Positions 44,448-54,900 of a DNA stretch of 64,000 bases are shown here, in pieces; the stretch's first letter is position 1; each line of letters starts with the position of its first letter. Source of the DNA: RGVT01 sp037129475 (GTDB lineage: Bacteria; Planctomycetota; Planctomycetia; Pirellulales; UBA1268); the NCBI GenBank assembly GCA_037129475.1, contig JBAXUY010000001.1, positions 60,921-124,920 on the forward strand. Direction: 5' to 3'. Position numbers and translations under genes: made by a program. Under the pieces are notes generated by a model. That model was not told the DNA's origin, searched no databases, and saw only the letters and a list, made by a program, of their open reading frames with translations.

Positions 44448-45863
44448 ATGAGCTTGACGATCATACCCGGCTGCCTCGCCACTCTCGGCGCGCCGCCCGA
44501 CGGCGGCCTGCCCGGGCTCCTCTCGCAGACCACGCTCGAGCGGTTCGATCTCCTGCAGACGCCCGATCTCTGGGGGCACGATCCGGCCGACAACTCGTAT
44601 TGGCGTGCCGTCACCGGCCCGGCCCCGCTGCCTACCGCCAGCCGTCGGTTCCTCGCCGCGATCGAGGACGTGATCGCGGCCGCCGAACGGCTCGTCGACA
44701 TCGCCTCGCTTGAGCCATTTGCCTCGGGCGAGTTCGCGGCAGCGCTTCGCCGTGGGCTTGCGCGGGCCGCCCGCCGCGGCCATCCGCTCACGGTCCGCAT
44801 TCTGTATGGCCGCCATCGGTTCGTGACGCAGACCGACGCCGACTTCGAGGAGTCGATCCGCGATCTCGCGGCCGACCTGGCTGCTGACACGGCGATTCGC
44901 CTGCACGCCTGCCGGATGGAAACATCGAACGATCAGAAGCGGCCATCCTGGAACCACGCCAAGATCGTGGCGGCCGACGGCCGCGAGGCGCTCGTCGGAG
45001 GCCACAACCTCTGGCACGCCGACTACCTCGGCTTCGCGCCGGTGCACGATCTCTCGATGCGCGTCACGGGCCCCGCCGCCGGCGAGGCCCACTCATTTCT
45101 CGACCTGCTCTGGGACTGGGCGGGTCGGCAGATCGCAGCGCCGTCCGAGATCGGGAGCATCCATGCAATCCGCTGGGCCGGCGGCCGTGTCGAGCCGGCG
45201 GGTCCGCCGCCGACGGTCGCGCTCGCCGCCGCGCCGGCCGGGCCGATCCCCGCGCTCGCGGTGGGCCGGCTCGGCACGGGCGTGATCGCCGATCCGCGCG
45301 TCGCGAACGTCGGTGCCGTGGTCGCGGCGATCGCCTTCCGCCAGGCACGGTCGAGCATTCGCATCAGCCAGATGGATTTCGGCTTCCACTGGGACGGTGT
45401 CAACTTCTGGTCGGCCGACATCGTGAATGCCCTCGCCGACATCCTCACCGATCCTGCCCGCGCCGTGGACGTACAGGTGGTGCTCAGCGAGCCGGGAGCG
45501 AAGACCGCCGCGGGAGGGCCATACTCCTTCGGCACGACGCTCGCGGACATCGTCACCGAGATGCGGCGCGCGATCGGCGACCGGCCGCTCTCCGGCCGCA
45601 TGCGGCTCGCGCCGCTACGGTTTTCGGAGACCGGCGACCGCTGGGTGCATGACGGCGTGGAGCTCAAGATCATCAACCACGCCAAGTTCTGGATGGTGGA
45701 CGAACGCGCGTTCCACGTCGGCTCCGACAACCTCTACCCGCACAACCTGCAGGAGTTTGGCTACGTCATCGAGTCGGCCGCGCTCGCCCGCGAGGCACTT
45801 GCGTCGTACTGGGAACCGCTCTGGACGTTCTCCAGTCGCACCGCGATCGACGTTGCCGGTTGA
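44448..45863 (+). CDS. Phospholipase D-like protein with two HKD motifs
   Basis: This 471-residue protein has two H-x-K-x4-D active-site motifs, 'NHAKIVAADGREALVGGHN' (in the first half) and 'NHAKFWMVDERAFHVGSDN' (in the second), the two halves of a PLD active site. No signal peptide is evident, so it probably acts in the cytoplasm unless secreted otherwise. PLD-fold enzymes hydrolyse or transfer phosphodiesters (phospholipids, cardiolipin, nucleic acids); substrate unknown. The start is the ATG at 44448. It is divergent from the MFS gene, with 54 bases between. Confidence 0.9.
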   Translation: MSLTIIPGCLATLGAPPDGGLPGLLSQTTLERFDLLQTPDLWGHDPADNSYWRAVTGPAPLPTASRRFLAAIEDVIAAAERLVDIASLEPFASGEFAAALRRGLARAARRGHPLTVRILYGRHRFVTQTDADFEESIRDLAADLAADTAIRLHACRMETSNDQKRPSWNHAKIVAADGREALVGGHNLWHADYLGFAPVHDLSMRVTGPAAGEAHSFLDLLWDWAGRQIAAPSEIGSIHAIRWAGGRVEPAGPPPTVALAAAPAGPIPALAVGRLGTGVIADPRVANVGAVVAAIAFRQARSSIRISQMDFGFHWDGVNFWSADIVNALADILTDPARAVDVQVVLSEPGAKTAAGGPYSFGTTLADIVTEMRRAIGDRPLSGRMRLAPLRFSETGDRWVHDGVELKIINHAKFWMVDERAFHVGSDNLYPHNLQEFGYVIESAALAREALASYWEPLWTFSSRTAIDVAG

Positions 45864-45948
45864 CCACGGCCCACTCGGCGGTCAGGTCGCGGCGATGATG
45901 ATGATTACCGCCCCCAGCCGCCCTCGAGCAGGACGTTGCCATCCGAGT

Positions 45949-45977
45949 TTGCGGATTTCGGGCAAAATGCGTATTCT
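45949..45977 (+). promoter_or_regulatory. Candidate promoter of the decaheme gene
   Basis: A -35-like TTGCGG (45949-45954) is followed after 17 bases by a -10-like TATTCT (45972-45977). Transcription would start near 45984, giving a ~28-base leader that includes GGAG ten bases before the ATG at 46012. The match to consensus is partial (3/6 and 4/6). Confidence 0.4.
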
Positions 45978-46011
45978 TTCGACGTCCACACCGTGAAATG
46001 GAGTTCACAGC

Positions 46012-49000
46012 ATGGAGATGGTGCGTCGCGTGGCGGCGGGGATGGCGGCCTGGTCCGCTCCCGGCGTGAGAGCCGTCGCAGCGCTGACGATCGTTTCCTT
46101 GGCCAGCGGCTTCCTGCCGGGGGCAGCTGCCCAAGAGATACGGCCGCTGCCGCCAGTGGAGCCGGCCAACCCGCTCCCCGTCGCCCATGAGCACCGGGGC
46201 GAGGACCTGACGCACCAGACGGCCGCCGCCGCGGCCCTCAAGAGCCAGGGCTGCATCGCCTGCCACGCCGGGGTCGGCGACATGCATCGCAGCCCCAACG
46301 TCCGCCTGGGCTGCACCGACTGCCACGGCGGCGACGCGTCGGCGCTCACGAAACAGGCGGCGCATATCCACCCGAAGGAGCCCGAGTCGTGGCCGGGTTC
46401 CGCCAATCCGGTGCGGTCCTACACCCTGCTGAACCATGAGTCGCCGGAATTCGTCCGGTTCGTCAACCCGGGGGATTTACGGGTCGCAGAACAGAGCTGC
46501 GGCGGCTGCCACTCCTCGATCGTGCTGCAGGTCAAGAAGAGCATGATGACGCACGGCTGCATGCTCTGGAATGCCGCGCTCTACAACAATGGCTCGATCC
46601 CCAACAAGCGGGCGGCCTACGGGGAGAGCTACAGCCACGAGGGCATCGCCCAACGCCTGCAAACGGTTCCGCCGCCCACGGAGGACGAGATCAACTACAA
46701 GGCGGTGATGGAGTATCTCGACCCGCTGCCCCGCTTCGAGAGGCAGCAGCCGGGCAACGTGCTGCGGTTCTTCGAGCGCGGCGGACGCTTCCGGCCCGAA
46801 GTCGGCAATCCGGAACGGCTCGAGGAGAACGGCCGGCCGCGGACGCGACTGAGCAATCGCGGACTGGGCACCGAAAACCGCACCGACCCGGTGTTCGTGA
46901 GCCTGAACAAGACGCGGCTCTTCGATCCCACGCTCAATTTCCTCGGCACCAACGACCAGCCCGGCGACTATCGCTCGAGCGGCTGCACCGGCTGCCACGT
47001 GATCTATGCCAACGACCGCTCGCCGGTCCATGCGGGTCCCTATGCCGCCTTCGGCAACCGCGGCTTCAGCTTTTCCGCCGATCCCACGATCCCGAAGGGT
47101 GAGAGCGGGCATCCGATCCACCACCAGTTCGCCCCGGGCAACGGCATCCCGACCAGCCAGTGCATCATCTGCCACATCCATCCCGGCACCACCGTCATGA
47201 ACAGCTATATCGGCTACATGTGGTGGGACGAGGAGACCGACAGCGACCTGATCTATCCCCAGCAGCAGCGGTATCCGACCTCCGAGGAGGTGATCAACAG
47301 CCAGTTCGCCAACCCCAACGAATCGGCCGCGAAGAACCTGCTCTCCGACCCCGAGTTTCTCGCCAATCTCACCGACCTCAACGACCGCACCAAGGAAACC
47401 CAGTTCGCCGACTTCCACGGCCACGGCTGGGCCTTCCGCGCCGTCTTGAAGCACGACCGCAAGGGAAACCTGCTCGACCACAAGGGAGACATCGTCGCCG
47501 ACGCGGGCAACGCGGCGCAGCGGGCCGCCGTGAAGATGCCGGAGCGGATCAAGGAGGTCTACCGCAACGCCGACAAGAAGACGCCGGCCCAGATCCGGAT
47601 CGAGGAGGCGATCGTGGCGCACGAGCGCGACGGCGTGCCGGTGCACATGCTCGACATCCACATGGAGCGCGGGATGCACTGCATCGACTGCCACTTCATC
47701 CAGGACATGCACGGCAACACCAAGCTCTACGGCGAAGTTCGCGCGGCGATCGAAATCACCTGCATCGACTGCCACGGCACTGCCGACCGTTTCGCCACGC
47801 TGCGGACCAGCGGCCCCGCGAGCGACACCTCGAGCCCCGAGGGGGGGCGCGACCTGCGGACGCTCCGTACGCCCTCGGGCAAGCGCCGGTTCGTCGTCGA
47901 GGGCGAACGCGTCTATCAAAATTCGATGGTGGAGGAAAACCTCACCTGGGAGGTCAAGCAGACGAAGGCCACCATCGATCCGAAAAGCGAGCATTACAAC
48001 GCACTGTCGGCCTTCGCCAAGACGGTGCGCTGGGCCGAGGACGGGGCGCTCGAGTGGGGCGGGACTGCCCGGCCCGAGTCCTGCGCCCATCGCAACGACC
48101 TGATGAGCTGCATCGCCTGCCACAGCTCCTGGAACCCCAGCTGCTTCGGCTGCCATCTGCCGCAGAAGGTCAACAAGAAGTCGCCGGGGCTGCATTACGA
48201 GGGGGACGTGTCGCGCAACTACGTCGCCTACAACTTCCAGACGCTGCGCGACGACGTCTTCATGCTGGCCCGTGATGGCAACGCCACCGGCAACCGGATC
48301 GGGCCCTCGCGATCGAGCTGCGCGATCCACGTCGGCTCCTACAACTCCAACCGGGAGTCGATCTACGTGCAGCAGCAGACGATTTCGGCCGAGGGCTACA
48401 GCGGCATCGCGTTCAGCACGAACGTGCCCCACACCGTCCGCGGCGGCCCGCATTCCTCGGTGAAGCGTGATCTCGCCGCCTACCGCCCCGGCACGCACGA
48501 AACGAAGATGTGCAGCGACTGCCACGTGTCGAAATATGACGACAACAACGCGATCATGGCGCAGCTGCTCATGCAGGGCACCAACTACACGAACTTCATC
48601 GGCAAATACTGCTGGGTGGGCCTCGGCACCGGCGGCCTCGCGGGTGTCGTCGTGACCGAACAGCAGGAGCCACAGACGGTGATCGGCAGCTCCTTTCACC
48701 GGATCGCGTTTCCAGACGACTTCGGCAAGCATGTCGCGAACGACGGCGTGCTGCAGCATTCGCATCACCACGCCCCGGCCGATGCGATGTCGCTCGCGCT
48801 CAACCCCCTCAAGCAGCGCGAGGTGCTGCAAGTCCAGGCGCGCGGGGAATACCTCTACGCCGCCTGCGGCTCCGACGGCCTGCGGGTGTTCGACATCGCC
48901 TTCATCGACGACAAAGCCTTTTCGCAGCGGATCACCACGGCACCGGTGTCGCCCCTGGGGCAGCAGTTTTACGTGAAGACCGCCTACGCCACCGGCGTGG

Positions 49001-49968
49001 CGGCGCCCTCGACCACGGCCCCCGATCCGACGCGGACGCACAACCCCGACAACTTCGAGGGCACCGTGCACGCGATGTATGGCTACCTCTACGTGTCGGA
49101 CCTCGAGGAGGGGCTCGTGATGGTGGGGGCCGGCACGCTGCTCGACGGCAATCCGCTCAACAATTTTCTGAAGCGGGAGGTCACGTTCAATCCGGGCGGG
49201 ATCCTCAACGGGGCCCGGAGCATCACGATCGCCGGCACCCGCGCCTGGATCTGCTGCAACGCCGGCGTGGTGGTCGTGTCGATCGCCGATCCGAAATGCC
49301 CGCAGGTGGTGTCGGTCATCGGCGCGCCCCACGTCACCGCGCCGACGTCGGTCGAGATCCAGTTTCGCAATGCCTTCGTCTGCGACGTCGAGGGGCTCAA
49401 GACGTTCGACATCACCGATCCCGCGGCGCCAATCCCGCTGGCGACCGTGCCGCTGGAGAAGGCCTACAAGGTCTACGTGGCCCGCACGTATGCCTACGTC
49501 GCCGCCGGCCGTCAGGGGCTCGTGATCGTCGACGTCACCAACCCGCACGAGCCCTTCGTGGATCAGTGTTTCGATGCCGGCGGAAAGATGAACGACGTCC
49601 GTGACGTCAAGCTCGGGATCACCTACGTGAGCGAATTCGCCTACGTGGCCGATGGCGTGAACGGGCTGCGGGTCGTGCAGCTCACCGGCCCCGACACGCC
49701 CGGCAACGTCGGCTTCAGCCCCCGGCCCACGCCGCAGCTCGTGGCCAGCTATCCGGTGACGAAGGGGGGCATGGCCCTCTCGATCTCCGAAGGCGTCGAC
49801 CGCGACCGGGCCGTGGACGAGACGGGCAACCAGCTCTCGGTGTTCGGCCGCGTGGGGGCGAAGCCGCTCGATCTGGAGAGCCAGCAGCGGATGTATCTGC
49901 GGAACGGCCGTCTCTGGAAGGTCAGCGACAATCCCTTCGACGCCGAGTTGTATCGCCAGAGCCGCTAG
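46012..49968 (+). CDS. Decaheme c-type cytochrome with C-terminal LVIVD-type repeats
   Basis: This 1318-residue exported protein has a signal peptide (~residues 1-41) and ten CxxCH heme-c sites, in order CIACH, CTDCH, CGGCH, CTGCH, CIICH, CIDCH, CIDCH, CIACH, CFGCH and CSDCH, all before ~residue 840. From ~925 the sequence becomes a run of LVIVD-type repeats ('GEYLYAACGSDGLRVFDIA', 'AYVAAGRQGLVIVDVTNP', 'FAYVADGVNGLRVVQLT') that should form a beta-propeller. The heme chain would carry electrons in the periplasm or at the cell surface; the propeller may bind a partner or substrate. The partner is unknown. It is convergent with an outer-membrane-barrel gene. Confidence 0.92.
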   Translation: MEMVRRVAAGMAAWSAPGVRAVAALTIVSLASGFLPGAAAQEIRPLPPVEPANPLPVAHEHRGEDLTHQTAAAAALKSQGCIACHAGVGDMHRSPNVRLGCTDCHGGDASALTKQAAHIHPKEPESWPGSANPVRSYTLLNHESPEFVRFVNPGDLRVAEQSCGGCHSSIVLQVKKSMMTHGCMLWNAALYNNGSIPNKRAAYGESYSHEGIAQRLQTVPPPTEDEINYKAVMEYLDPLPRFERQQPGNVLRFFERGGRFRPEVGNPERLEENGRPRTRLSNRGLGTENRTDPVFVSLNKTRLFDPTLNFLGTNDQPGDYRSSGCTGCHVIYANDRSPVHAGPYAAFGNRGFSFSADPTIPKGESGHPIHHQFAPGNGIPTSQCIICHIHPGTTVMNSYIGYMWWDEETDSDLIYPQQQRYPTSEEVINSQFANPNESAAKNLLSDPEFLANLTDLNDRTKETQFADFHGHGWAFRAVLKHDRKGNLLDHKGDIVADAGNAAQRAAVKMPERIKEVYRNADKKTPAQIRIEEAIVAHERDGVPVHMLDIHMERGMHCIDCHFIQDMHGNTKLYGEVRAAIEITCIDCHGTADRFATLRTSGPASDTSSPEGGRDLRTLRTPSGKRRFVVEGERVYQNSMVEENLTWEVKQTKATIDPKSEHYNALSAFAKTVRWAEDGALEWGGTARPESCAHRNDLMSCIACHSSWNPSCFGCHLPQKVNKKSPGLHYEGDVSRNYVAYNFQTLRDDVFMLARDGNATGNRIGPSRSSCAIHVGSYNSNRESIYVQQQTISAEGYSGIAFSTNVPHTVRGGPHSSVKRDLAAYRPGTHETKMCSDCHVSKYDDNNAIMAQLLMQGTNYTNFIGKYCWVGLGTGGLAGVVVTEQQEPQTVIGSSFHRIAFPDDFGKHVANDGVLQHSHHHAPADAMSLALNPLKQREVLQVQARGEYLYAACGSDGLRVFDIAFIDDKAFSQRITTAPVSPLGQQFYVKTAYATGVAAPSTTAPDPTRTHNPDNFEGTVHAMYGYLYVSDLEEGLVMVGAGTLLDGNPLNNFLKREVTFNPGGILNGARSITIAGTRAWICCNAGVVVVSIADPKCPQVVSVIGAPHVTAPTSVEIQFRNAFVCDVEGLKTFDITDPAAPIPLATVPLEKAYKVYVARTYAYVAAGRQGLVIVDVTNPHEPFVDQCFDAGGKMNDVRDVKLGITYVSEFAYVADGVNGLRVVQLTGPDTPGNVGFSPRPTPQLVASYPVTKGGMALSISEGVDRDRAVDETGNQLSVFGRVGAKPLDLESQQRMYLRNGRLWKVSDNPFDAELYRQSR

Positions 49969-49992
49969 CGTCACCCGATCGTTCCGGGCGGA

Positions 49993-51753
49993 TTAGAACT
50001 GCACCCTCGTGAGGCGGGTCTGGCGGCCAAATCGCCAGTTGTACATGGCACGCAGTTCGCCATCGAACCAGCGGTCGACACCGCCGCCGATCGGCGAGAC
50101 GTAGGCGAAGGTCATCGTGGACCGAGTGCCACATTCCAGGTTGAAGCCGACCATGCCGTTGATCATCGACAGGCTGCCGAGATCCTCGCCGATCTGATAC
50201 CCCGGCTGGCACAGCACATCGTAGGGGCTGAGGGACTGGTTGATGTGGAGTTCCATGATTGGAGCGATGCCGGTCAGCGTCGCGAACTGGTCGTTGTTTT
50301 TGTAAGCCCAATAGCCCGCCGAAAGCCCGATGTACATGAACGTCGGATAGGTCAGGCGTCCGGCATAGTTCCCCGGTTGCTTGATGTTGTCGGTGAGCAG
50401 AACGTTCGCGTACGCCGGATTGCCGTTGGTGTCGACGTCGATTTGCAGAAGCGACTGCGTGAAAAACCTGTCGTTGGGAGCCCAGAGGAACCCCACGAAA
50501 GGCATCGTATGGACCGACTGGTTTTCCACCAAAACGAGATCCTTGCCAGTTGCGATCGTCGGGCCGACCCCGGTTGACTGCACGGAGACGTCGTTGGCGG
50601 TGGGGCACATCACCTGCATGCCCCCGGTGAGAGCCCATGTATCGGAATGTTCGATCACCGTCTTGCCGATCACGGAGATGTTGCCCAGTTCAACGTCGCG
50701 GTTGTTCGTGATGCCGGCACCGGGGCTCGCGTCATATCCCTGAACGCTAGAGAGCGTGGCCGCGAACGGGGCGCGGATTTCAATCGATGTCCAGCCGTCG
50801 AAGAAAGTCTTCTCGAAGCCCGGCATGAAGCGATTCACGTCGGCCCGCAGATCCTGCGCGAAGTAGGAGTTTTTGAAGTAGCTGTAGTTGAAGAAAACGC
50901 GATCTCGGGGCAGGGGACTGAGATTTTCGGAGATCTTGACGAAGCCGACGTTGAAGCCCGGGGTGGCGCTGGCGGTGTCGACGACGTAGTTGTAATAGGC
51001 GAACGCGTCGTAGGTGCCGGTATCGCCGTTGGCAAGCGCGCCTGACGTGGACGGCGTAAACACCGTCGTCCCTTCGGAGTTGCCGGTCCGATTGATGAAT
51101 TGCTGCTTCATCGCGGCATCGACAGCGGGGGCATAGCCCGCGGTCGGCCCGACGATCGAGCCGGCGCCTCCCGGCGGGATGTCCGTCGTGTCGAACGAAG
51201 GCGATCCGGGGACGATTCCCAGGGGAACCGCTCCCGGCACCACGCCCGGCGGGTTCGTGGGGAGGCTCTGAATATCGCGGTACGTCTGCGGGAATTCGTA
51301 GATCACCCCGGGTGTCTCTCCGGTCAGGAGCTTGCCGGTGTTCGACGAGGTCATCCCCTGACCGAAAAGCACGAGCCGGTCGATGGTGGCCTGGCCACCG
51401 CTGCCACCGGGAGCGCACCCGTCGCCCACCATGGTTGGCATGTTCGAGAGCGCCTCCCGGAAACCACCCACGTCGGCATCGGCGAGTTCCCGGCCGAGAT
51501 CCGGACCCCGCTCAGCCTCTCCGGCGGCAGCCGGTTGATCCCGGAAATCCGGCGGGGTCGGGGGAGCCGCCTTGGGAAGCTTCGCAGCCGGCGGGTCGGC
51601 CGCCGGCTGCTGCTCGGCTTGGGCAGGCACCGCACAGAGCAGCGCCAGTGCTGAAAGCACGAACGACACCAGGAACCCGTTCGTTTCCTGATGCAAACGA
51701 GACGATGACGTTTCGCACGGCACGCGAAGCGCAGAGTCGTTCCGGCGTACCAT
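49993..51753 (-). CDS. Predicted outer-membrane beta-barrel protein
   Basis: This 586-residue protein has a signal peptide (after a ~25-residue basic start, 'FLVSFVLSALALLCAVPAQA') and a Pro-rich linker. The remaining ~450 residues are rich in alternating strands with aromatic residues: 'RVFFNYSYFKNSYF', 'PTFMYIGLSAGYWAYK', 'MTFAYVSPIGGG', 'LRAMYNWRFG' and a terminal Phe in 'RVQF', which is typical of barrels inserted by BamA. Function is unknown. It is the last of five minus-strand genes starting beyond 64000 and is convergent with the decaheme cytochrome. Confidence 0.75.
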   Translation of the reverse strand: MVRRNDSALRVPCETSSSRLHQETNGFLVSFVLSALALLCAVPAQAEQQPAADPPAAKLPKAAPPTPPDFRDQPAAAGEAERGPDLGRELADADVGGFREALSNMPTMVGDGCAPGGSGGQATIDRLVLFGQGMTSSNTGKLLTGETPGVIYEFPQTYRDIQSLPTNPPGVVPGAVPLGIVPGSPSFDTTDIPPGGAGSIVGPTAGYAPAVDAAMKQQFINRTGNSEGTTVFTPSTSGALANGDTGTYDAFAYYNYVVDTASATPGFNVGFVKISENLSPLPRDRVFFNYSYFKNSYFAQDLRADVNRFMPGFEKTFFDGWTSIEIRAPFAATLSSVQGYDASPGAGITNNRDVELGNISVIGKTVIEHSDTWALTGGMQVMCPTANDVSVQSTGVGPTIATGKDLVLVENQSVHTMPFVGFLWAPNDRFFTQSLLQIDVDTNGNPAYANVLLTDNIKQPGNYAGRLTYPTFMYIGLSAGYWAYKNNDQFATLTGIAPIMELHINQSLSPYDVLCQPGYQIGEDLGSLSMINGMVGFNLECGTRSTMTFAYVSPIGGGVDRWFDGELRAMYNWRFGRQTRLTRVQF

Positions 51754-51969
51754 GGCTCGCTCATCCCCCGTTTCTCCACTCGACTTCGCTCACGTCTGCG
51801 CTTGACGGCCTTCCCGGCGGCGCCGAGCCTTTCTTGGGCCTCCGCCGCCTGCAGCGTCGGATAACCGGAGCAGCCCGAATCTTCAGCACAATCGTCATCC
51901 GGCGGCGACCGCCGGGATTGCCTGGGCACACCGCCTAGCAGGCGTCCTCGCTGGGACTGCCCGCCGGGC

Positions 51970-54900
51970 CTACTTGCCGGGCTGGGCCAGCGCGGCCACG
52001 GGCAGCGTGATGTATGGGACGATCGAGTCAGGGGAAACGGTGGGGTGCTGGGCAGTGCTTTGGTCGTCATCCACGAGCGTCATCTCCGGGACTTTCCGCA
52101 GCACGTAATCGACCACCTCGTCGAGTGACACGACGCCGTCCGGTCGTTCTCCATCCGTCACGGCGCCTTCTGCGGTACGCCCCATGTCGGCCGCTCCATC
52201 GAGCGCCTCGAGGAGCGTCTTCGTGAAGGCGCCGTGCCCCCAGGCACCCGATTCCTGACTCGGCTCCTCGTCGGACGCGGCGGCAAGCACGAGGATCATG
52301 TTCTCTTGGAACTCCCGTACCGCGGTGCTGCGGGCCGCCGGTCCGAGCGCGCCGGAATGGCAGGTGTCGACGATCGCCAGTTTGCGGCAGGGAATCCGCT
52401 GCAAGACGTCGAAGTCGTCCCAGGTGATGCTGCCGGTGGAAGAAGCCTGCGGATCCCGGCCGGCCGTGACCGTGAGTTCGGCATCGTGGCAGAGGTAGGA
52501 ATACTTTCCGTCGTCGTTCATGCCGTGGCCCGCGAGGAAGACCACCAACAGATCATCCGGCACGATCTCGTCGCCCACCTTCTCCGCCAGTTCCTCGATG
52601 GCCCGCTTCCAGCCGGTGCGGGTCACCTCCTGATTGACGAGGATGGCGTCGGCCGTGAGGTCGTAGAGCCCCAGCGTTCGCCGCGAGAGCGATTCGCGGA
52701 TCGACCGCGCATCCCCCACGGCGAAGGTCAGATTCGTGAGCCCAAGTTCGGCGAAGCGATCCGAGTTTGCATAGCGATTGACGCCGCTTGCGAGCAGATA
52801 GAGCCTGGGGGTCCGTGCGGGCTTCGGCGCCACGGGCGGCGCCTTGATCGGAACCTCGCGCAGCTCGGTCGGCCCCTCTGCGGCGGCGGCGAACACCTGC
52901 ACGAGATGATGGTGTTCCTTCGGCAGCGGGAGATCCCAGGCGTAGACGGTTCGGCGCGGTCGGCCGTCGGCAGCCGGCCGCTCTTCGACCACGCGGGGTT
53001 TTCCGGGAGCCACGACACCGCTCGCGTAGGCCGTGATCCGGGACAGGGTCGTTCCATCGGGAGTATCCACCTCGGCGGTCACGACGATCGATTTTCCATC
53101 CGGCGATGCCCCGGGCCTGGGATCGAGAATCCGCACCTCGGGGGTCAGGGCAATCTGCTGCGGCAGCACGATCGCCGAACTCTCGGGCAGCTCGCGGCCG
53201 GATTCGCGGAGGGCCGCATCGAGACTCCCTGCGGCAAGCAGCCGCGCCATCACATCGGGCCGCTCCAGCCGCCGACGAAACTGCTGGGCCTTGAAAAACC
53301 GGGGCAGTTCATCGAGGCCACGGTTCACCAGCCAGCCAAAGAGCGTGTCTCCGTTGGCGCTGGCAGCGTAGTAGCCCCGCGGCGTCCAATATGCCCATTC
53401 GCGATTGGCGGCCAGATGCAGCGTGGCGATGTTCTCCCAGGCCGGCAGTCGCTGGAAGATCTTTTGATCCTTGTCGAGCCGACGCGTGGAAAAAGCCACC
53501 TGGGCATTCCACGGCACGGCCGGCAGCGCAGCCACGATCGCCGCGGCATCCTTGTGCACGGTGACGTCGCCGGCAGCCTCCGTCCAGGAGACCTCGGTGA
53601 TGACGTCCCCCGCGCGGACATCCCTTCCGGCCAGCGGCCCGGCGCCTTCCACCGCGTCGACCACCGCGCGGCCATCCTTCACAGCCACGCTCACGCCCCA
53701 GCGATCCTCGATCGGCCGCCCGCGGTCCAGTCCCGCGAGCGACCAGAGCATCGCCAGACCATCCCCGCCTCCCGATGCGAGCCAGCGGGAATCCGCGGAG
53801 ACGGCCAACGCGAGCACGCCATCCTCGTGGCCGCGAAAACGCCGAATCAGCGGACAGGCCCCCTCGTTGACGAGCTTGTGCAGAAAGATGCCCCGATCCG
53901 CGCCGATGGCCACCGCCCAGGGTGTTTTCTCGCCGGTGCGCTGGATCCAGGAAACAGCCCGGCCTCGGCCGCCGGCCCGCCCCTGCCAGTCGAGTGCCAG
54001 CTCGATGCGGCCGGAAGGCTTTCCATCCTTCGACAATTGCCAGACTTCCAATCCTGGCTTCGGGTAGGCCGGCTTTGGATCGATCGACCAGCCGCCGGCG
54101 TTTCCTGCCGCCGGGAGCCAGTTGCTCTCGTCGCCAACGTTCGCGTTGGCCAACGTCTCGAGATCGAAGGCCGCTTCCAGCGGTGCTGGTTTGCCATCGG
54201 CGCCGGCCTGCTGGGTCGAGATCGCCAGCCGGCGCGGCGGCGCCGCCTCGGCATCGGCGGCCGTCGTGCTGAAGGCCACCCGGGTGATCGGACGGCCCAC
54301 GCCGCCGAGGGCATTTGCGGCGGCCAGGGGGTCGGCGTCCGGCTGGGCGTCGACCGCGGTGGGATCGACGTCCGCGGTCAACACCTCGTGGGCCCGCCCA
54401 CCGGTCCACGCCAGTGTCTTGCCATCGGGGCTGAACCGCACCGCGCGGACAGGCTGCGGCATCGTCCGCGAGGCGATCTTCCGCAGCGGCGCCACGTTCC
54501 AGATCTCGACACGCGGAGCCGCTCCCCGGCCGTCCGCGGCAACGCTCACCGCGAGCCGTTTTCCGTCGGGGGAGAGGGAGAGCGACTCGGCCAGAGGACG
54601 GATCTCGATCTCCACGGGCTTCGTGCCACCATCGGGAAGCCGCCAGACTCGGACCAGTCCCGAGAGATCGCCGGACGCCAGGCATGTGCCGTCGGCCGAT
54701 GCCGTCAGCGCGGTGATCACCCCCAGATGTGGCTCGGCAAGCCGCTTCCGCTGCTGCGGATCGTTCAGTTCGACGAGTTCGAGCTGCCAGACCGGTTTGG
54801 CGGCCGTGGCGGGCGACACCAGCGTCGGCAGCACGGCGCGTCCGGCGCCCAGTGTTACGACGGGCCTCAGGGGAGGCATCGACCGCAGGGCAGCGGCTCC

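Noticed and set aside
46477..49974. An open frame of 1165 codons on the minus strand, antisense to the decaheme cytochrome gene.
   Set aside because: The plus-strand product has ten CxxCH motifs and clear repeats. The antisense frame has no recognisable domain and is explained by high GC content.
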